A DNA stretch of 64,000 nt, from the NCBI GenBank assembly GCA_013359235.1, contig JABWCE010000014.1:1-64000 (forward strand). Reading direction: 5' to 3'. The position numbers and the translations under genes were made by a program. Shown piece after piece: positions 49,907 to 61,200 of the stretch (positions are counted from its first letter, which is position 1; each line of letters begins with the position of its first letter). Under the pieces are notes generated by a model, which saw only the letters and a program-made list of their open reading frames with translations, did not search any database and was not told the DNA's origin. The stretch is from Bacteroidota bacterium. Lineage in GTDB: Bacteria; Bacteroidota; Bacteroidia; NS11-12g; UBA9320.

Positions 49907-50899
49907 ATGTATAGAGTTGCAGTTGTAGGTGCTACCGGACTTGTAGGTAGTACAATGCTAAAAATACTTGATGAGAGAGATTTTCCAATTTCCGAAATTT
50001 TTGCAGTAGCAAGCCAAAAATCTGAAGGGAAAAAAATCATTTTTAAAAACGAAGAAGTTAAAGTAATTACAATACCCCAGGCGATTGATAAAAAACCCCA
50101 TATTGCGCTGTTTTCGGCAGGTGGAAATGTTTCGTTGCAGTTTGCACCTTTGTTTGCAGAAGCAGGAACAACGGTTATTGATAATTCATCAGCATGGCGT
50201 ATGGATAATTCAAAAAAACTCGTTGTACCTGAAGTAAATGCTAATGTTTTAACATCATCAGACAAAATTATTGCAAATCCCAATTGCAGTACAATTCAAA
50301 TGGTTGTAGCATTAAAACCACTCCATGACAAGTATAAAATAAAAAGGGTTGTTGTTTCTACTTACCAATCGGTAACAGGTACCGGTATAAAAGGTGTAAA
50401 TCAACTTATGAATGAAAGAAACGGAATAAGTGGCGAAATGGCTTACAAGTATAAAATTGATTTGAATGTTATTCCGCAGATAGATGTTTTTTTGCCAAAT
50501 TCTTATACCAAAGAAGAAATGAAAATGGTTAACGAAACAATAAAAATCATGGGTGATGAAAATATAAAAGTAACATCTACAACTGTTAGAATTCCTGTAA
50601 TGGGAGGGCATTCAGAAGCTGTAAATGTTGAGTTTGAAAATGAATTTGAAATTGATGAGATTTTCAATCTTCTTAAAAATTTTAAGGGCATTACAGTTTT
50701 AGACAATACAAGCGAAAGCATTTATCCTATGCCGCTTATTGTCGAAGGTAAAGACGATGTTTTTGTTGGTAGAATACGCCGAGACGAAAGCCAGCCAAAA
50801 ACTTTAAATATGTGGGTGGTTTCTGATAATCTGAGAAAAGGTGCTGCTACTAATGCTGTACAAATTGCCGAGTACCTTGCATCTAATAATTTAATCTAA
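49907..50899 (+). CDS. asd: Aspartate-semialdehyde dehydrogenase
   Basis: VAVVGATGLVGSTMLKILDERDFP; NPNCSTIQMVVALKPLH; VGRIRRDES. Confidence 0.95.
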   Translation: MYRVAVVGATGLVGSTMLKILDERDFPISEIFAVASQKSEGKKIIFKNEEVKVITIPQAIDKKPHIALFSAGGNVSLQFAPLFAEAGTTVIDNSSAWRMDNSKKLVVPEVNANVLTSSDKIIANPNCSTIQMVVALKPLHDKYKIKRVVVSTYQSVTGTGIKGVNQLMNERNGISGEMAYKYKIDLNVIPQIDVFLPNSYTKEEMKMVNETIKIMGDENIKVTSTTVRIPVMGGHSEAVNVEFENEFEIDEIFNLLKNFKGITVLDNTSESIYPMPLIVEGKDDVFVGRIRRDESQPKTLNMWVVSDNLRKGAATNAVQIAEYLASNNLI

Positions 50900-50902
50900 A
50901 TT

Positions 50903-52132
50903 TCAATTAATAATAGTTTTTTCTATACAGTTTTCAGCAAAACTATAAGGTAAATAATTTAGTGACGAAACGGGTTTGGTAATTATAAAATTAGCTTTTT
51001 TACCAATTTCTATACTTCCGTAATCATATTGCAATTCAAGAGCAGCCGCAGCATTTAAAGTTGCTGCATTGAATGCCTCTTCGGGTGTTAAATTCATTTT
51101 AATACATGCAAGTGAAATTACAAACTTCATATCAAGACATGGACTACTGCCAGGGTTATAATCACTAGCAAGGCAAAACGGTATATTGTTTTCAATTAGA
51201 ATTTTAGCAGGCGAATAAGGAATTTTAATAAAAAATGAACAAGCCGGCAAAAGTGTAGCAATAGTTTGCGAATGTTTAAGTGTTACAATATCGTTTTCAC
51301 TTATTACTTCGAGGTGATCAACACTTACAGCATTGTTTTTTACAGCACTTTGAATACCGCCAATACTGTTAAACTGATTTACGTGTACTTTGGGTTTTAA
51401 ACCGTATTTCCAACCTATTTCAAGAATTATTTCCATCTCCTCGGGCGAAAAATAATTTTGTTCGCAAAACACATCAATATAATCAGCAAGGTTTTCTTTA
51501 CTTATTACGGGTAACATTTCATCACAAATTATTTTAATATATACCTCGTGATTATATTTATAAATTTCAGGAAAGGCATGTGCTCCGAGAAAAGTGATTT
51601 TTACAGGAATAGGAGATTTTATCTTAATTTGATTAGCAACTCTAAGCATTTTTAATTCATTTTCAAATGAAAGCCCATAACCACTTTTTATTTCAATAGC
51701 TCCTGTTCCGGTTTCAATTGCTCTAATCAATCTTTCATACGAAAGTTCAAATAATTCATTTTCCGAAATTTCGCTTATTTTTTTTGCCGAATTAAGTATT
51801 CCCCCGCCTCTCAAAGCTATTTGTTCATAGGTTAATCCATTAATTCTGTCAACAAATTCTGATTCTCTATAATTTGCATGTATTAAATGTGTATGGCTAT
51901 CAATAAAACAAGGTAAAATTAGCTTATTACTGCAATCAGTTATATTTCCTGAAAATTCTGGAATATCTTTCATTTCGCCGAATTGTTCGAAAGTGCCTTT
52001 TTCAGAAATAAGCAGCCAAGCATTTTCAACACAAACAAAGTCATTCAGTTGTTTACCCACCTTTAAGCGAGGAAATCCCGTTGTAATTCCGCAAAGGTTT
52101 TTAATATTTGTATATAGATGTTTTTGACGCAT
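50903..52132 (-). CDS. hutI: Imidazolonepropionase
   Basis: LPCFIDSHTHLIHANYRESEF; GAIEIKSGYGL; FLGAHAFP; ASDYNPGSSPC. Confidence 0.93.
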   Translation of the reverse strand: MRQKHLYTNIKNLCGITTGFPRLKVGKQLNDFVCVENAWLLISEKGTFEQFGEMKDIPEFSGNITDCSNKLILPCFIDSHTHLIHANYRESEFVDRINGLTYEQIALRGGGILNSAKKISEISENELFELSYERLIRAIETGTGAIEIKSGYGLSFENELKMLRVANQIKIKSPIPVKITFLGAHAFPEIYKYNHEVYIKIICDEMLPVISKENLADYIDVFCEQNYFSPEEMEIILEIGWKYGLKPKVHVNQFNSIGGIQSAVKNNAVSVDHLEVISENDIVTLKHSQTIATLLPACSFFIKIPYSPAKILIENNIPFCLASDYNPGSSPCLDMKFVISLACIKMNLTPEEAFNAATLNAAAALELQYDYGSIEIGKKANFIITKPVSSLNYLPYSFAENCIEKTIIN

Positions 52133-52222
52133 TAAATTTTGAAAAATTTTATCAAAAGTATATATAATTTGATAATATCAATAAAAAAATCACTTACTTA
52201 ACAGTCGTTATTATTATTTCTT

Positions 52223-52230
52223 TAATTTTG
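52223..52230 (+). promoter_or_regulatory. Bacteroidota-type -7 element (TAATTTTG) upstream of ald
   Basis: TAnnTTTG match about 22 bp upstream of the likely ATG at 52252. Confidence 0.4.
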
Positions 52231-52251
52231 CAAGCCTTAACAAAAAGTAAA

Positions 52252-53367
52252 ATGATAATTGGAGTTCCAAAAGAAATTAAAAACAATGAAAACAGGGTAG
52301 CTGTAACACCTGCAGGAGTTGCAGAATTTAAAAAGTACAACCATACAATTTACGTTCAATCGGGTGCTGGTGCAGGAAGTGGTTTTAGTGACGAAAACTA
52401 TAAAAGTGCCGGTGCAACAATTTTACAAACAATTGAAGAAGTCTATTCAACAGCCGAAATGATAGTGAAAGTAAAAGAGCCGATTGAGTCTGAATATTCG
52501 CTTATTAAACCCAATCAGTTACTGTTTACATATTTTCACTTTGCAAGCTACGAACCATTGACTCATGCAATGATTAAAAGCAATGCAATTTGTCTGGCTT
52601 ATGAAACTGTTGAAAGACCTGATAGAAGTTTACCATTATTAATTCCGATGAGTGAAGTTGCAGGCAGAATGAGTGTACAACAAGGAGCTAAATATCTTGA
52701 AAAACCTATGGGTGGCAAAGGTATATTACTAGGAGGAGTTCCAGGAGTAAAACCGGCAAATGTAATTATACTTGGAGGGGGAATTGTAGGAACTCAAGCT
52801 GCTAAAATGGCTGCCGGGCTTGGTGCGAGGGTTACTATTATGGATATTTCTATTCCACGGCTAAGACAACTTGATGATATAATGCCTGCAAATGTAGATA
52901 CTGTTTATTCAAATGAGTATAACATAAGAGAAGCTATTAAAAAAGCAGATTTGATTATTGGGGCTGTTCTAATTCCGGGTGCAAAAGCTCCGCATCTTAT
53001 TACAAAAGATATGCTTAGCAGTATACCCGATGGTGCAGTAATGGTTGATGTAGCAGTTGACCAAGGAGGTTGTTTTGAAACTACTAAACCAACTACACAT
53101 GCCGAGCCTACTTATGTAGTTGATGGCGTAATACATTACAGTGTTGCAAATATGCCCGGGGCAGTTCCATATACATCTACTCTTGCTCTTACAAATGCCA
53201 CACTTCCTTATGCCATTCAGCTTGCTAACAAAGGCTGGAAAAAAGCATGTACAGATAATTCTGATTTAAAATCAGGGCTAAACATAATTAATGGAAAAAT
53301 AGTGTACAAAGGAGTTAGCGATGCATTTGGGCTACCATATTCAAATGTTGAAGATTTTTTAAAATAA
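52252..53367 (+). CDS. ald: Alanine dehydrogenase
   Basis: MIIGVPKEIKNNENRVAVTPAGVAEF...; VIILGGGIVGTQAAKMAAGLGARVTIMD; start taken at internal ATG (ORF track 52228). Confidence 0.95.
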   Translation: MIIGVPKEIKNNENRVAVTPAGVAEFKKYNHTIYVQSGAGAGSGFSDENYKSAGATILQTIEEVYSTAEMIVKVKEPIESEYSLIKPNQLLFTYFHFASYEPLTHAMIKSNAICLAYETVERPDRSLPLLIPMSEVAGRMSVQQGAKYLEKPMGGKGILLGGVPGVKPANVIILGGGIVGTQAAKMAAGLGARVTIMDISIPRLRQLDDIMPANVDTVYSNEYNIREAIKKADLIIGAVLIPGAKAPHLITKDMLSSIPDGAVMVDVAVDQGGCFETTKPTTHAEPTYVVDGVIHYSVANMPGAVPYTSTLALTNATLPYAIQLANKGWKKACTDNSDLKSGLNIINGKIVYKGVSDAFGLPYSNVEDFLK

Positions 53368-53393
53368 ATTAGTTTAAATAAATGTGACAAATA

Positions 53394-55028
53394 TTGCAAA
53401 AATCAGTTAACCAACTTATAAGTCACATTTACGCTTTGGGTGTAAGATATGTAATTCTATGCCCCGGCAATAGAAATGCACCTGTTTCATTATCATTTAT
53501 CAGGCACAAAGGTTTTAAATGTTTTTCGCTTGTTGATGAAAGATCGGCTGCATACACAGCACTTGGTATTGCAATTTATCAAAGTAAGCCCGTTGTGATT
53601 GTTTGTACTTCGGGAACTGCAGTACTAAATCTTTATCCAGCAATAGCCGAAGCTTATTACTCTCAAATACCTTTAATTGTAATTACAGCAGACAGACCTT
53701 CTCATTTAATTGACCAATGGGAAGGGCAATGTATCAGACAAACTGCTATTTTCGAAAAACATATTTTAGCTTCATTTACATTTGATGTAGAAAAAAATGA
53801 TAATTTTGATTTTAAAAATAATTTGTTTAATTGCCTTTCACCGGTAAAAGGACCTATTCACATTAATATACCTCTCGAAGAACCTTTGTATGCCAAAAGT
53901 GATGAATTTTTATACAATAATATAAAACCATACGAGCAAAAATCTATTGCATTTACAAATAAAATTCCAAATGAAAAATTGCCATCAAAAATTTTAATAC
54001 TTGCAGGTGCTGATGCTTATGGACAAAGGCTTGAAAAATATTGTAGCTTTTTAAGCAAAAGTAAAAAAGTAGTATTTATTGCAGATATTTTAAGCGGATT
54101 ACATCAAAAACAAAATATTAAAAACTGGGATTTTACTTGCCTTCTTTCTTCCGAAAATGAAAAGCAAGTTTTAAAGCCTGATTTATTGATAACTTTTGGA
54201 AAAATAATAGTTTCAAAATCGCTTAATCAGTTTTTAAAGAAATTTAAACCTCAAAACCATTGGCATATTACACCCAATGGCACTATTGGCAATCCATTTC
54301 AAACTTCACCAAGTGAAATTAAATGTAGCGAAGAATTTTTTTTAAGTTGGATAAAAAATAACATTTCAAACATTGATAAAAGTTACTTTGAAAACTGGGA
54401 AAAAATTTCTGTTAAATATGATAAAAAAATCAATAAAACATTCGAACAGGCTAATTTTAATGAATTTTCTGCAACGAGGTTTATTTTAAAAAATATCGAA
54501 AAAAATGTAAATTTATTTCTTTCAAACTCAATGCCTGTAAGATATGCAAGCTATCTTACAACACTTTGTAAAATTTCAAAAATTTATTGTAATAGAGGTG
54601 TAAGTGGCATTGATGGTACAACTTCTACAGCAGCAGGGGTTTCAATGGTTTCAAAAAATAATACTGTATTGATTACAGGTGATTTATCATTTTTTTACGA
54701 TATAAACGGCTTGTGGAATAAATACCTTAAAAGCAATTATAAAATTATAGTATTTAACAATAATGGTGGTGGAATTTTCAGGCTAATTGACGGACCAGAT
54801 AAAGCTAAGGAAAGAGAAAGGTATTTAACTGCACCACCAAACAGAAATTGCAAGGCAATAGCTGAAAATTTTAACTTTATTTATTTTGAAGCTAATGATT
54901 TTGATAGCTTGAATAATAGTTTTAAAAAATTTATGGATATTAAAAATTCATCAGCCATATTTGAAATAAAATTTAAGCCTCAGAATGCAGTAAAATTTTT
55001 TAAAAAATTAAATTTAGATACAATATAA
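53394..55028 (+). CDS. menD: 2-succinyl-5-enolpyruvyl-6-hydroxy-3-cyclohexene-1-carboxylate synthase
   Basis: [59 protein letters not shown]. Confidence 0.93.
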   Translation: MQKSVNQLISHIYALGVRYVILCPGNRNAPVSLSFIRHKGFKCFSLVDERSAAYTALGIAIYQSKPVVIVCTSGTAVLNLYPAIAEAYYSQIPLIVITADRPSHLIDQWEGQCIRQTAIFEKHILASFTFDVEKNDNFDFKNNLFNCLSPVKGPIHINIPLEEPLYAKSDEFLYNNIKPYEQKSIAFTNKIPNEKLPSKILILAGADAYGQRLEKYCSFLSKSKKVVFIADILSGLHQKQNIKNWDFTCLLSSENEKQVLKPDLLITFGKIIVSKSLNQFLKKFKPQNHWHITPNGTIGNPFQTSPSEIKCSEEFFLSWIKNNISNIDKSYFENWEKISVKYDKKINKTFEQANFNEFSATRFILKNIEKNVNLFLSNSMPVRYASYLTTLCKISKIYCNRGVSGIDGTTSTAAGVSMVSKNNTVLITGDLSFFYDINGLWNKYLKSNYKIIVFNNNGGGIFRLIDGPDKAKERERYLTAPPNRNCKAIAENFNFIYFEANDFDSLNNSFKKFMDIKNSSAIFEIKFKPQNAVKFFKKLNLDTI

Positions 55029-55038
55029 GATTAATAAA

Positions 55039-55854
55039 ATGAGAAACTGGCAAACAATAAAAGAATTTTCAGACATTAAGTTTGAATTTTTTGATGGGAT
55101 AGCAAAAATAACAATAAACCGCCCAGAGGTTTACAATGCTTTTAGGCCCGAAACTACAATGCAAATGATAGAAGCCATGGAGTATTGCCGCGAAAATCAG
55201 GATATTTTTGTAGTGATACTTACAGGCACAGGAAACAAAGCATTTTGCAGTGGTGGCGACCAAAACGTGAAAGGCAAAGGTGGGTACATCGGCAAAGACG
55301 GTGTTCCAAGATTAAATATACTTGATATGCACCGCAAAATAAGAGAAATTCCAAAGCCGGTAATTGCAATGGTAAATGGATATGCAATTGGCGGAGGGCA
55401 TGTTTTGCATGTAGTTTGCGACCTTACAATTGCATCAGAAAACGCAGTTTTTGGGCAAACAGGACCAAAAGTCGGAAGTTTTGATGCAGGCTTTGGCAGT
55501 AGCTACCTTGCAAGGCATGTGGGTCAGAAAAAAGCCCGAGAAATTTGGTTTTTGTGCAAACAATACACTGCTACCGAAGCCGAAAATATGGGTATGGTAA
55601 ATAAAGTTGTACCATTTGAAAAACTTGAAAATGAAACTTTAGAATGGTGTAAAATTATTATGACACGTAGCCCGCTTGCACTAAGAATGATAAAAAGAGG
55701 TTTAAATGCCGAGTTAGATGGTCAACGCGGGTTAATGGAGTTTGCAGGCGATGCAACCCTTATGTATTACTTAATGGAAGAAGCACAAGAGGGTAAAAAT
55801 GCTTTTCTTGAAAAGAGGTCTCCCGATTTTAAAAAATTTCCAAGATTTCCATAA
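55039..55854 (+). CDS. menB: 1,4-dihydroxy-2-naphthoyl-CoA synthase
   Basis: [61 protein letters not shown]. Confidence 0.96.
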   Translation: MRNWQTIKEFSDIKFEFFDGIAKITINRPEVYNAFRPETTMQMIEAMEYCRENQDIFVVILTGTGNKAFCSGGDQNVKGKGGYIGKDGVPRLNILDMHRKIREIPKPVIAMVNGYAIGGGHVLHVVCDLTIASENAVFGQTGPKVGSFDAGFGSSYLARHVGQKKAREIWFLCKQYTATEAENMGMVNKVVPFEKLENETLEWCKIIMTRSPLALRMIKRGLNAELDGQRGLMEFAGDATLMYYLMEEAQEGKNAFLEKRSPDFKKFPRFP

Positions 55855-55874
55855 TTTACATTAATTTTTCAATT

Positions 55875-56510
55875 ATGAAAAAGTATATTTCTTCAAAAAA
55901 TTTCACTTTAATTTTAATAAACTTGATACCACTTTTTGGAGTATTTTATTGGGGGTGGTATGCCTATTCAATTATTTTATTTTATGTTGCAGAAACACTT
56001 TTGGTAGGTTTTATTCATGTAATAAAAATGACAGCACTTTATTTTATGAACTCAAAACGGCAATCTGCATTAAGTGTCTCCCGAAACAATTCGGGTGTTA
56101 GAGGCGCTGGACTTATTCCATTTTTTATATTTCATTTTGGTTTTTTTGTATTTGTGCAAATGATGGTTTTTGGAGGTTTTACTAATCAAAATTTACTTAA
56201 AGTATTTCCGGTACTTTTTACCGATACATATAAGTATGCACTTTCTGCAATTTTTTTAACAAAAATTACAGTGCTCATTGCTGAATTGTTCTGGGATCCT
56301 GATAGTGATAAAAAACTGCCTGATGATGTGTTTTTTGAACCATATCCCAGAATAATTGTTCAGCAGTTTATGGTAATTTTGGGAAGTTGGTTTAGCATTA
56401 TCGGAAATTCAATTATTGGATATTTAATAATTCTTATTGTATGCAAAACAGTTCTAGATATAGGTTTTGCTAACTTTGATTTTACAAAATTCAAAAAAAA
56501 AGCTGATTAA
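55875..56510 (+). CDS. DUF6498-like integral membrane protein
   Basis: 211 aa, several TM helices, IPLFGVFYWGWYAYSIILFYVAETLLVG. Confidence 0.65.
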   Translation: MKKYISSKNFTLILINLIPLFGVFYWGWYAYSIILFYVAETLLVGFIHVIKMTALYFMNSKRQSALSVSRNNSGVRGAGLIPFFIFHFGFFVFVQMMVFGGFTNQNLLKVFPVLFTDTYKYALSAIFLTKITVLIAELFWDPDSDKKLPDDVFFEPYPRIIVQQFMVILGSWFSIIGNSIIGYLIILIVCKTVLDIGFANFDFTKFKKKAD

Positions 56511-57658
56511 TTTACAATGCTTAGAGCAGCGTCGGTATAGATATAAAAATCGAGCGGATGACCGTTTTTCTTTGTATCGTTTCTCTTTCTGCCCAATCGT
56601 ACTACTACCATATTTTTTGACGGAATGTCAATTATATATTGCCCGTCAATACCTCTTGCATAAAAAATATCAAGCCCTTTGTATTTTATAATCCACCACT
56701 GGTATCCGTATAAGTCATTTGGTTTGCCATCTAATTGCATTGTTGGGGCTAAAGCTATAGATTGATTATAATACTGTGTTGGTAAAATTGTGTCATTACC
56801 CCAAATACCATGTTGAAGCATTAACTGCCCAATCTTTGCAAAATCACGGGCGTTGCTGTGAAAACAGCAAAATCCTTTTTCATTTCCACCTTTATGGTCA
56901 AGGCTCCAATATGCTGGGTGTTCGGCACCTATTTTTTTCCATAATTTTTCAGAAGCGTATTGACTAACTGTTTTTCCTGTGGCTTTTTGTAAAACAAAAC
57001 TCAACAATTGGCTGTTTCCACTCAGGTATGAAAAGTATTTACCAGGTATATTGTTCACTTTGTACTTTTTGTTAAGTTTTACGAGATCATTGCCATAAAG
57101 TGCTTTAGCAGTATATCCATAAGGATTTTTGTATTGTTCTTTAAAATTTATACCGGAACTCATAGTAAGCAAATGTTTAATTTTTAAACCGGTTCCATTG
57201 TATTCGGGCAAAAAATCAGAGACATTTTGCTCTACACTTTTTATTTTGTCTTCCTTTATAGCGGCTCCCGTAAGTATAGAAAGTATTGATTTTGCCATGC
57301 TCCAAGAGTTTGTGTTTGACGAAGAACTGTAACCCTGCCAGTATTCTTCATATATAATTTTATTGTTTTTTACTACAAGAAATGAAAGAGTTTGGTACTT
57401 TTCAATTTCTTTTCTTTCATTGGGTGAAAGCGTTAATTTTCCGAACATTGAATCTTCTATCCATGGCTGCGGCTTGCCAATATTTACTTTTCTGGTATTG
57501 AAAACGTTTTTTGTATCAACACTTGGTCCTAATCGCCCTTTGAGTACTGTGTTTTTTAATGTTTTAAAAATATGAGAATTTCCTGTTAAATAAGCATGTA
57601 CGACAAAAAAAACTGCTATAAAAAAAATCCATTTTAATGTAGAAAAAAAGTATTTCAT
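56507..57658 (-). CDS. Serine hydrolase (class C beta-lactamase-like)
   Basis: SWSMAKSILSILTGAAIKE (SxxK), YLSGNSQLL (YxN), LLTMSSGINF. Confidence 0.88.
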   Translation of the reverse strand: MKYFFSTLKWIFFIAVFFVVHAYLTGNSHIFKTLKNTVLKGRLGPSVDTKNVFNTRKVNIGKPQPWIEDSMFGKLTLSPNERKEIEKYQTLSFLVVKNNKIIYEEYWQGYSSSSNTNSWSMAKSILSILTGAAIKEDKIKSVEQNVSDFLPEYNGTGLKIKHLLTMSSGINFKEQYKNPYGYTAKALYGNDLVKLNKKYKVNNIPGKYFSYLSGNSQLLSFVLQKATGKTVSQYASEKLWKKIGAEHPAYWSLDHKGGNEKGFCCFHSNARDFAKIGQLMLQHGIWGNDTILPTQYYNQSIALAPTMQLDGKPNDLYGYQWWIIKYKGLDIFYARGIDGQYIIDIPSKNMVVVRLGRKRNDTKKNGHPLDFYIYTDAALSIVN

Positions 57659-57667
57659 GTATTATAA

Positions 57668-58198
57668 TTATTTTTTAATCTCAGAATTGATTTGAATTTT
57701 CAAATTATCTAATTCAAGTCTGTAATTTTTTAAAAAAATTTCTTTTGATTTTTCAAGTTGTTCAAAAAAGTTGCAAATTTGTTCATCGGCAGTTTCTTTT
57801 TCTTTGCTGTTATTGTTTTTCTTCGCTAATTTAAGCCTGTTGAAATACTCTTCAGTTTTCGAAATGTTTTGATTATTGAAATCAGAAATTATCCTTAAAA
57901 CTGAAAGAAACGATTCTTTTGCAGAATTGTATATCATATCAAAAGATGTGTTCATATAATCGTTCATTGCCATGTCAACCTGCGAACGCACATTCATTAT
58001 CAGTTGCGGAAATGTATCAATTTCATCATTGTAAAATGACCGTTGAAATTTGTTGTAAAGTGTATCAATATTTGCCAATATACTATCATTGTATTTTAAA
58101 AAAGTATTAAAATTTTCGGTTTGCGAAACTTGTATTTCATCTTGCGAAAATGCATTTATTGAGAACAAAATATTTACTAAAAAAATCAACTTTTTCAT
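57668..58198 (-). CDS. Exported hypothetical protein downstream of sprA
   Basis: 176 aa ORF, signal peptide ...INAFSQ, 3 nt from the sprA stop. Confidence 0.6.
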   Translation of the reverse strand: MKKLIFLVNILFSINAFSQDEIQVSQTENFNTFLKYNDSILANIDTLYNKFQRSFYNDEIDTFPQLIMNVRSQVDMAMNDYMNTSFDMIYNSAKESFLSVLRIISDFNNQNISKTEEYFNRLKLAKKNNNSKEKETADEQICNFFEQLEKSKEIFLKNYRLELDNLKIQINSEIKK

Positions 58199-58201
58199 AA
58201 A

Positions 58202-61200
58202 TTATTGTAACGTGTATCTAAGTGAAATTCCAAAATTAGTCAATGCAGTATTAAATGATTGTGATGTTTTAGGTTTGTTGACATTTCGGTTGTAAAATGC
58301 CTTGAAATTTAGATTATCATTTATTTGGTAATTGATGGTAGGGCGTATAAATATTGATTTCATACCTGCCGTAGGCTGTACCTGAAGGTCAGAATTTATT
58401 TGTCTTGATATTGTATAACCGTCTTTAAATGAAAAATCAAATCTAAAATCGAGGTCGTTTTTAAGCATTGGCTTTCTGCCGTTTATTTTAAATGGTAAAA
58501 TCATGCCGGCTTTGCGGTAGCCTGCACCTACAACATATTCTTTTGTATGTATTTCGTTTAGCTGATAGCTTGTTGTAAGTGTTAATGATCTGTCGGTTTT
58601 CAACTCAAAATTAAATGTCATTCCATTGTTTAAGGTCATATCAATTTTTATAAGTGGGCTAAATCTCTCAATAATTGAAATAGACGTGAATTGGTATTTT
58701 GGTTGAAGATTTTTGGTTCTTGTAAGCGAATCGCGTCCGTAATTAGCACTCGTATTAAAATTGCCAATTGATGTAGTGGAATTGTACGAATGGCTTATTG
58801 CAATGTTTGAAAAATACTTTTTAATAAATTCAAGTTTGCTCAATCCGTTCCAGTTTATTCTCCATGATGGAAGTGGTATCATCGGAAATCTGTCAAGGCT
58901 GTATTTGCTTATGTCTTTTCCTTGATATGCAGCAATAAATGAATAAAACAATACATCTTGATGATTGCTGTCTATACCAATTGGATAGCGTGTTTTGGGA
59001 TTTATAATACCAATTGAATCTCTGTAATTTTTACTTGTCCAAATATCATCGCCCAATACTTCGCTTTGTACTTTTGAGGCAATAAATCGCCTGTTTTGCA
59101 TAAATTGGTCGAAAGCTGCCGATGTGTATTTGTCATTGTATTTTTCAAATGCTGTTTTCCATGTGTTAGACGAAATGCTGAAACTACCGGCTTCCATCAA
59201 TCCTTGGTCTATAAAGCTGTTTGTAAGTGTATCAAATCTAAAAGTGCTTGAAGTAGTATTTGAGTATCTTCTTTCAAAATTTAAAGTAATTCTGAAACCG
59301 TCAAAAGGCTCTAAAGTAGCACTACCTCTTATTTCAAGCCCTGTAAGCTGGATATAACGGTTTATTTGATTGGGGTAATGTGATAAGTGCCCGTTTTTAG
59401 CTAATTTGTATCTTATTTGTGGGTCTTGCAGCCCTATAATAAATCCTATTCCGGGTGTTTTGTACTTATGGTTGTATCCTAAATAATCAATGCTTTTATT
59501 GTAGCCAGGCAATGTAATTCCGTTTGTTGAATTTATTTCTGTTTGGAATTGTTTTATCAATGTTACAAATCTTAGAACAAATCTCAAACCATCAGAAATT
59601 TCAATTTCTTTCTTGTCTTTTGATGTGTTTTTTGGTTTGGGTTTTGTTTCATCATCGTCGTCATATTTTTTTGGTTTTGATTTTGGTTTATTTTGATTGG
59701 CTGCCTTAAGCAATGGATATTTATTGTAAAAAGATGAAAAATTAAATTGTGTATTAATACCGGTTGTTTGGGTATTTGAAATTGTATTACCTAATATAAG
59801 AGCAGCGGGTGGTGCGGTTTGCCAATTGTAACCTGCCGAATATTTAGCCGAAATATTTATCCAGTTAAAAAATTTGATTTTATTTATCGGGAAATTGTAA
59901 GTTGCATTTATTGTTTGGTTAAAATCATTTGGTTTGCCCATAGCTTTAAAATTTCTCCACATTGTATCTTTTTTTGCCGATGTTTCAAGTGCTCCAAATG
60001 GTTCTTCTACTCTTGCATTTAATGTTGAATTATAATCAACCTTTAAGTTTTTTGTTATTGCGTAATTTATGCCGTAAGTACGTGAGATGAGAAAAGTTTT
60101 ATCGAATAATTTTGGAACTATTGCTTTAAAATTATCATTATTTCGGTTTTGAAGTTCAGAGTATTTTCTGTCAATATCCAAACGCATATTTATACTTTGA
60201 GGCTTAAAAAACAAGCCAAAACCTTTTATTGGGGTCAAAAATTTTGCTTTTATTCTCTTGAATGGTTCCCATGGTTTGGGGCTATTGCTAAAATTATATC
60301 CTATTGTAGCTTTATAGGTTTCGGCAAGGTTTTCCTGAATTATCTGATTTCTTCTGAAAATTTTCTGATAACTGTAACTCACATTAAAATTTTCAATATC
60401 ATAAATATGCGATTTTCCTCCTCCCAGCTTATTTTTTTTCACATTCATAAAATTAAGACTGTACCGCGAAGTAAAATCTTGAGCATTTTCTTTTATTTTT
60501 TTCTTTTCTTCGGTAGTTTGCGCTTCTTTTAAAGCAGTTTTGAGCAATACATCAGGATTAAGGGGATAGTATTTTGGATTTATAATATTTTCGTTATACC
60601 CAATAAACATTGGTATTGTAATACCTGTACGCTGTGGGAAAAACTTGCCAAGTTCAAAACTTGATTGTATATCGTAAGATATAATTTCATTAAGGTTTCG
60701 TTGGTTTAGTCTTTTATCAACTCCCCCAAATCCTATTGATTGGTAGCTTCCTGTAAGATTTACCTTTGCAAAGTCTGCAAGGTTGGCAACAATTCTTGCA
60801 TTTGCTGCGTAACCTCCTGTATTAACAAAGTCTTGCAAACGCAATTCATTAAACCATACTTCGGTGCAAACTTCTTCTTTTCCGTTAAGAGGGTTTTTTA
60901 TTCCGAGCATTATAGAGCGAACATTGCTCAAATCAGGCTGTCCTACAACAGAAATTATATTTCCATTTGACAGTTTATTTTCGTAATATGATGTAATATC
61001 TTTGTTATATTGGTTTCTTTCTAATTTTACTTTTTGAAAATCTTCAAGTGCAATGTTCAGTTCGTTTTCTTTTGGCCAAATTGAGGCTGGATCGCCCGAG
61101 CCGGGTTGTGTAATTTTTAAAGGAATTTCAATTTGGTAGTAGTTGCGTTCTAAGTCTGTTCCAATTCTTACAAATGCTCTTACATCTCCGTCATTCAGAT

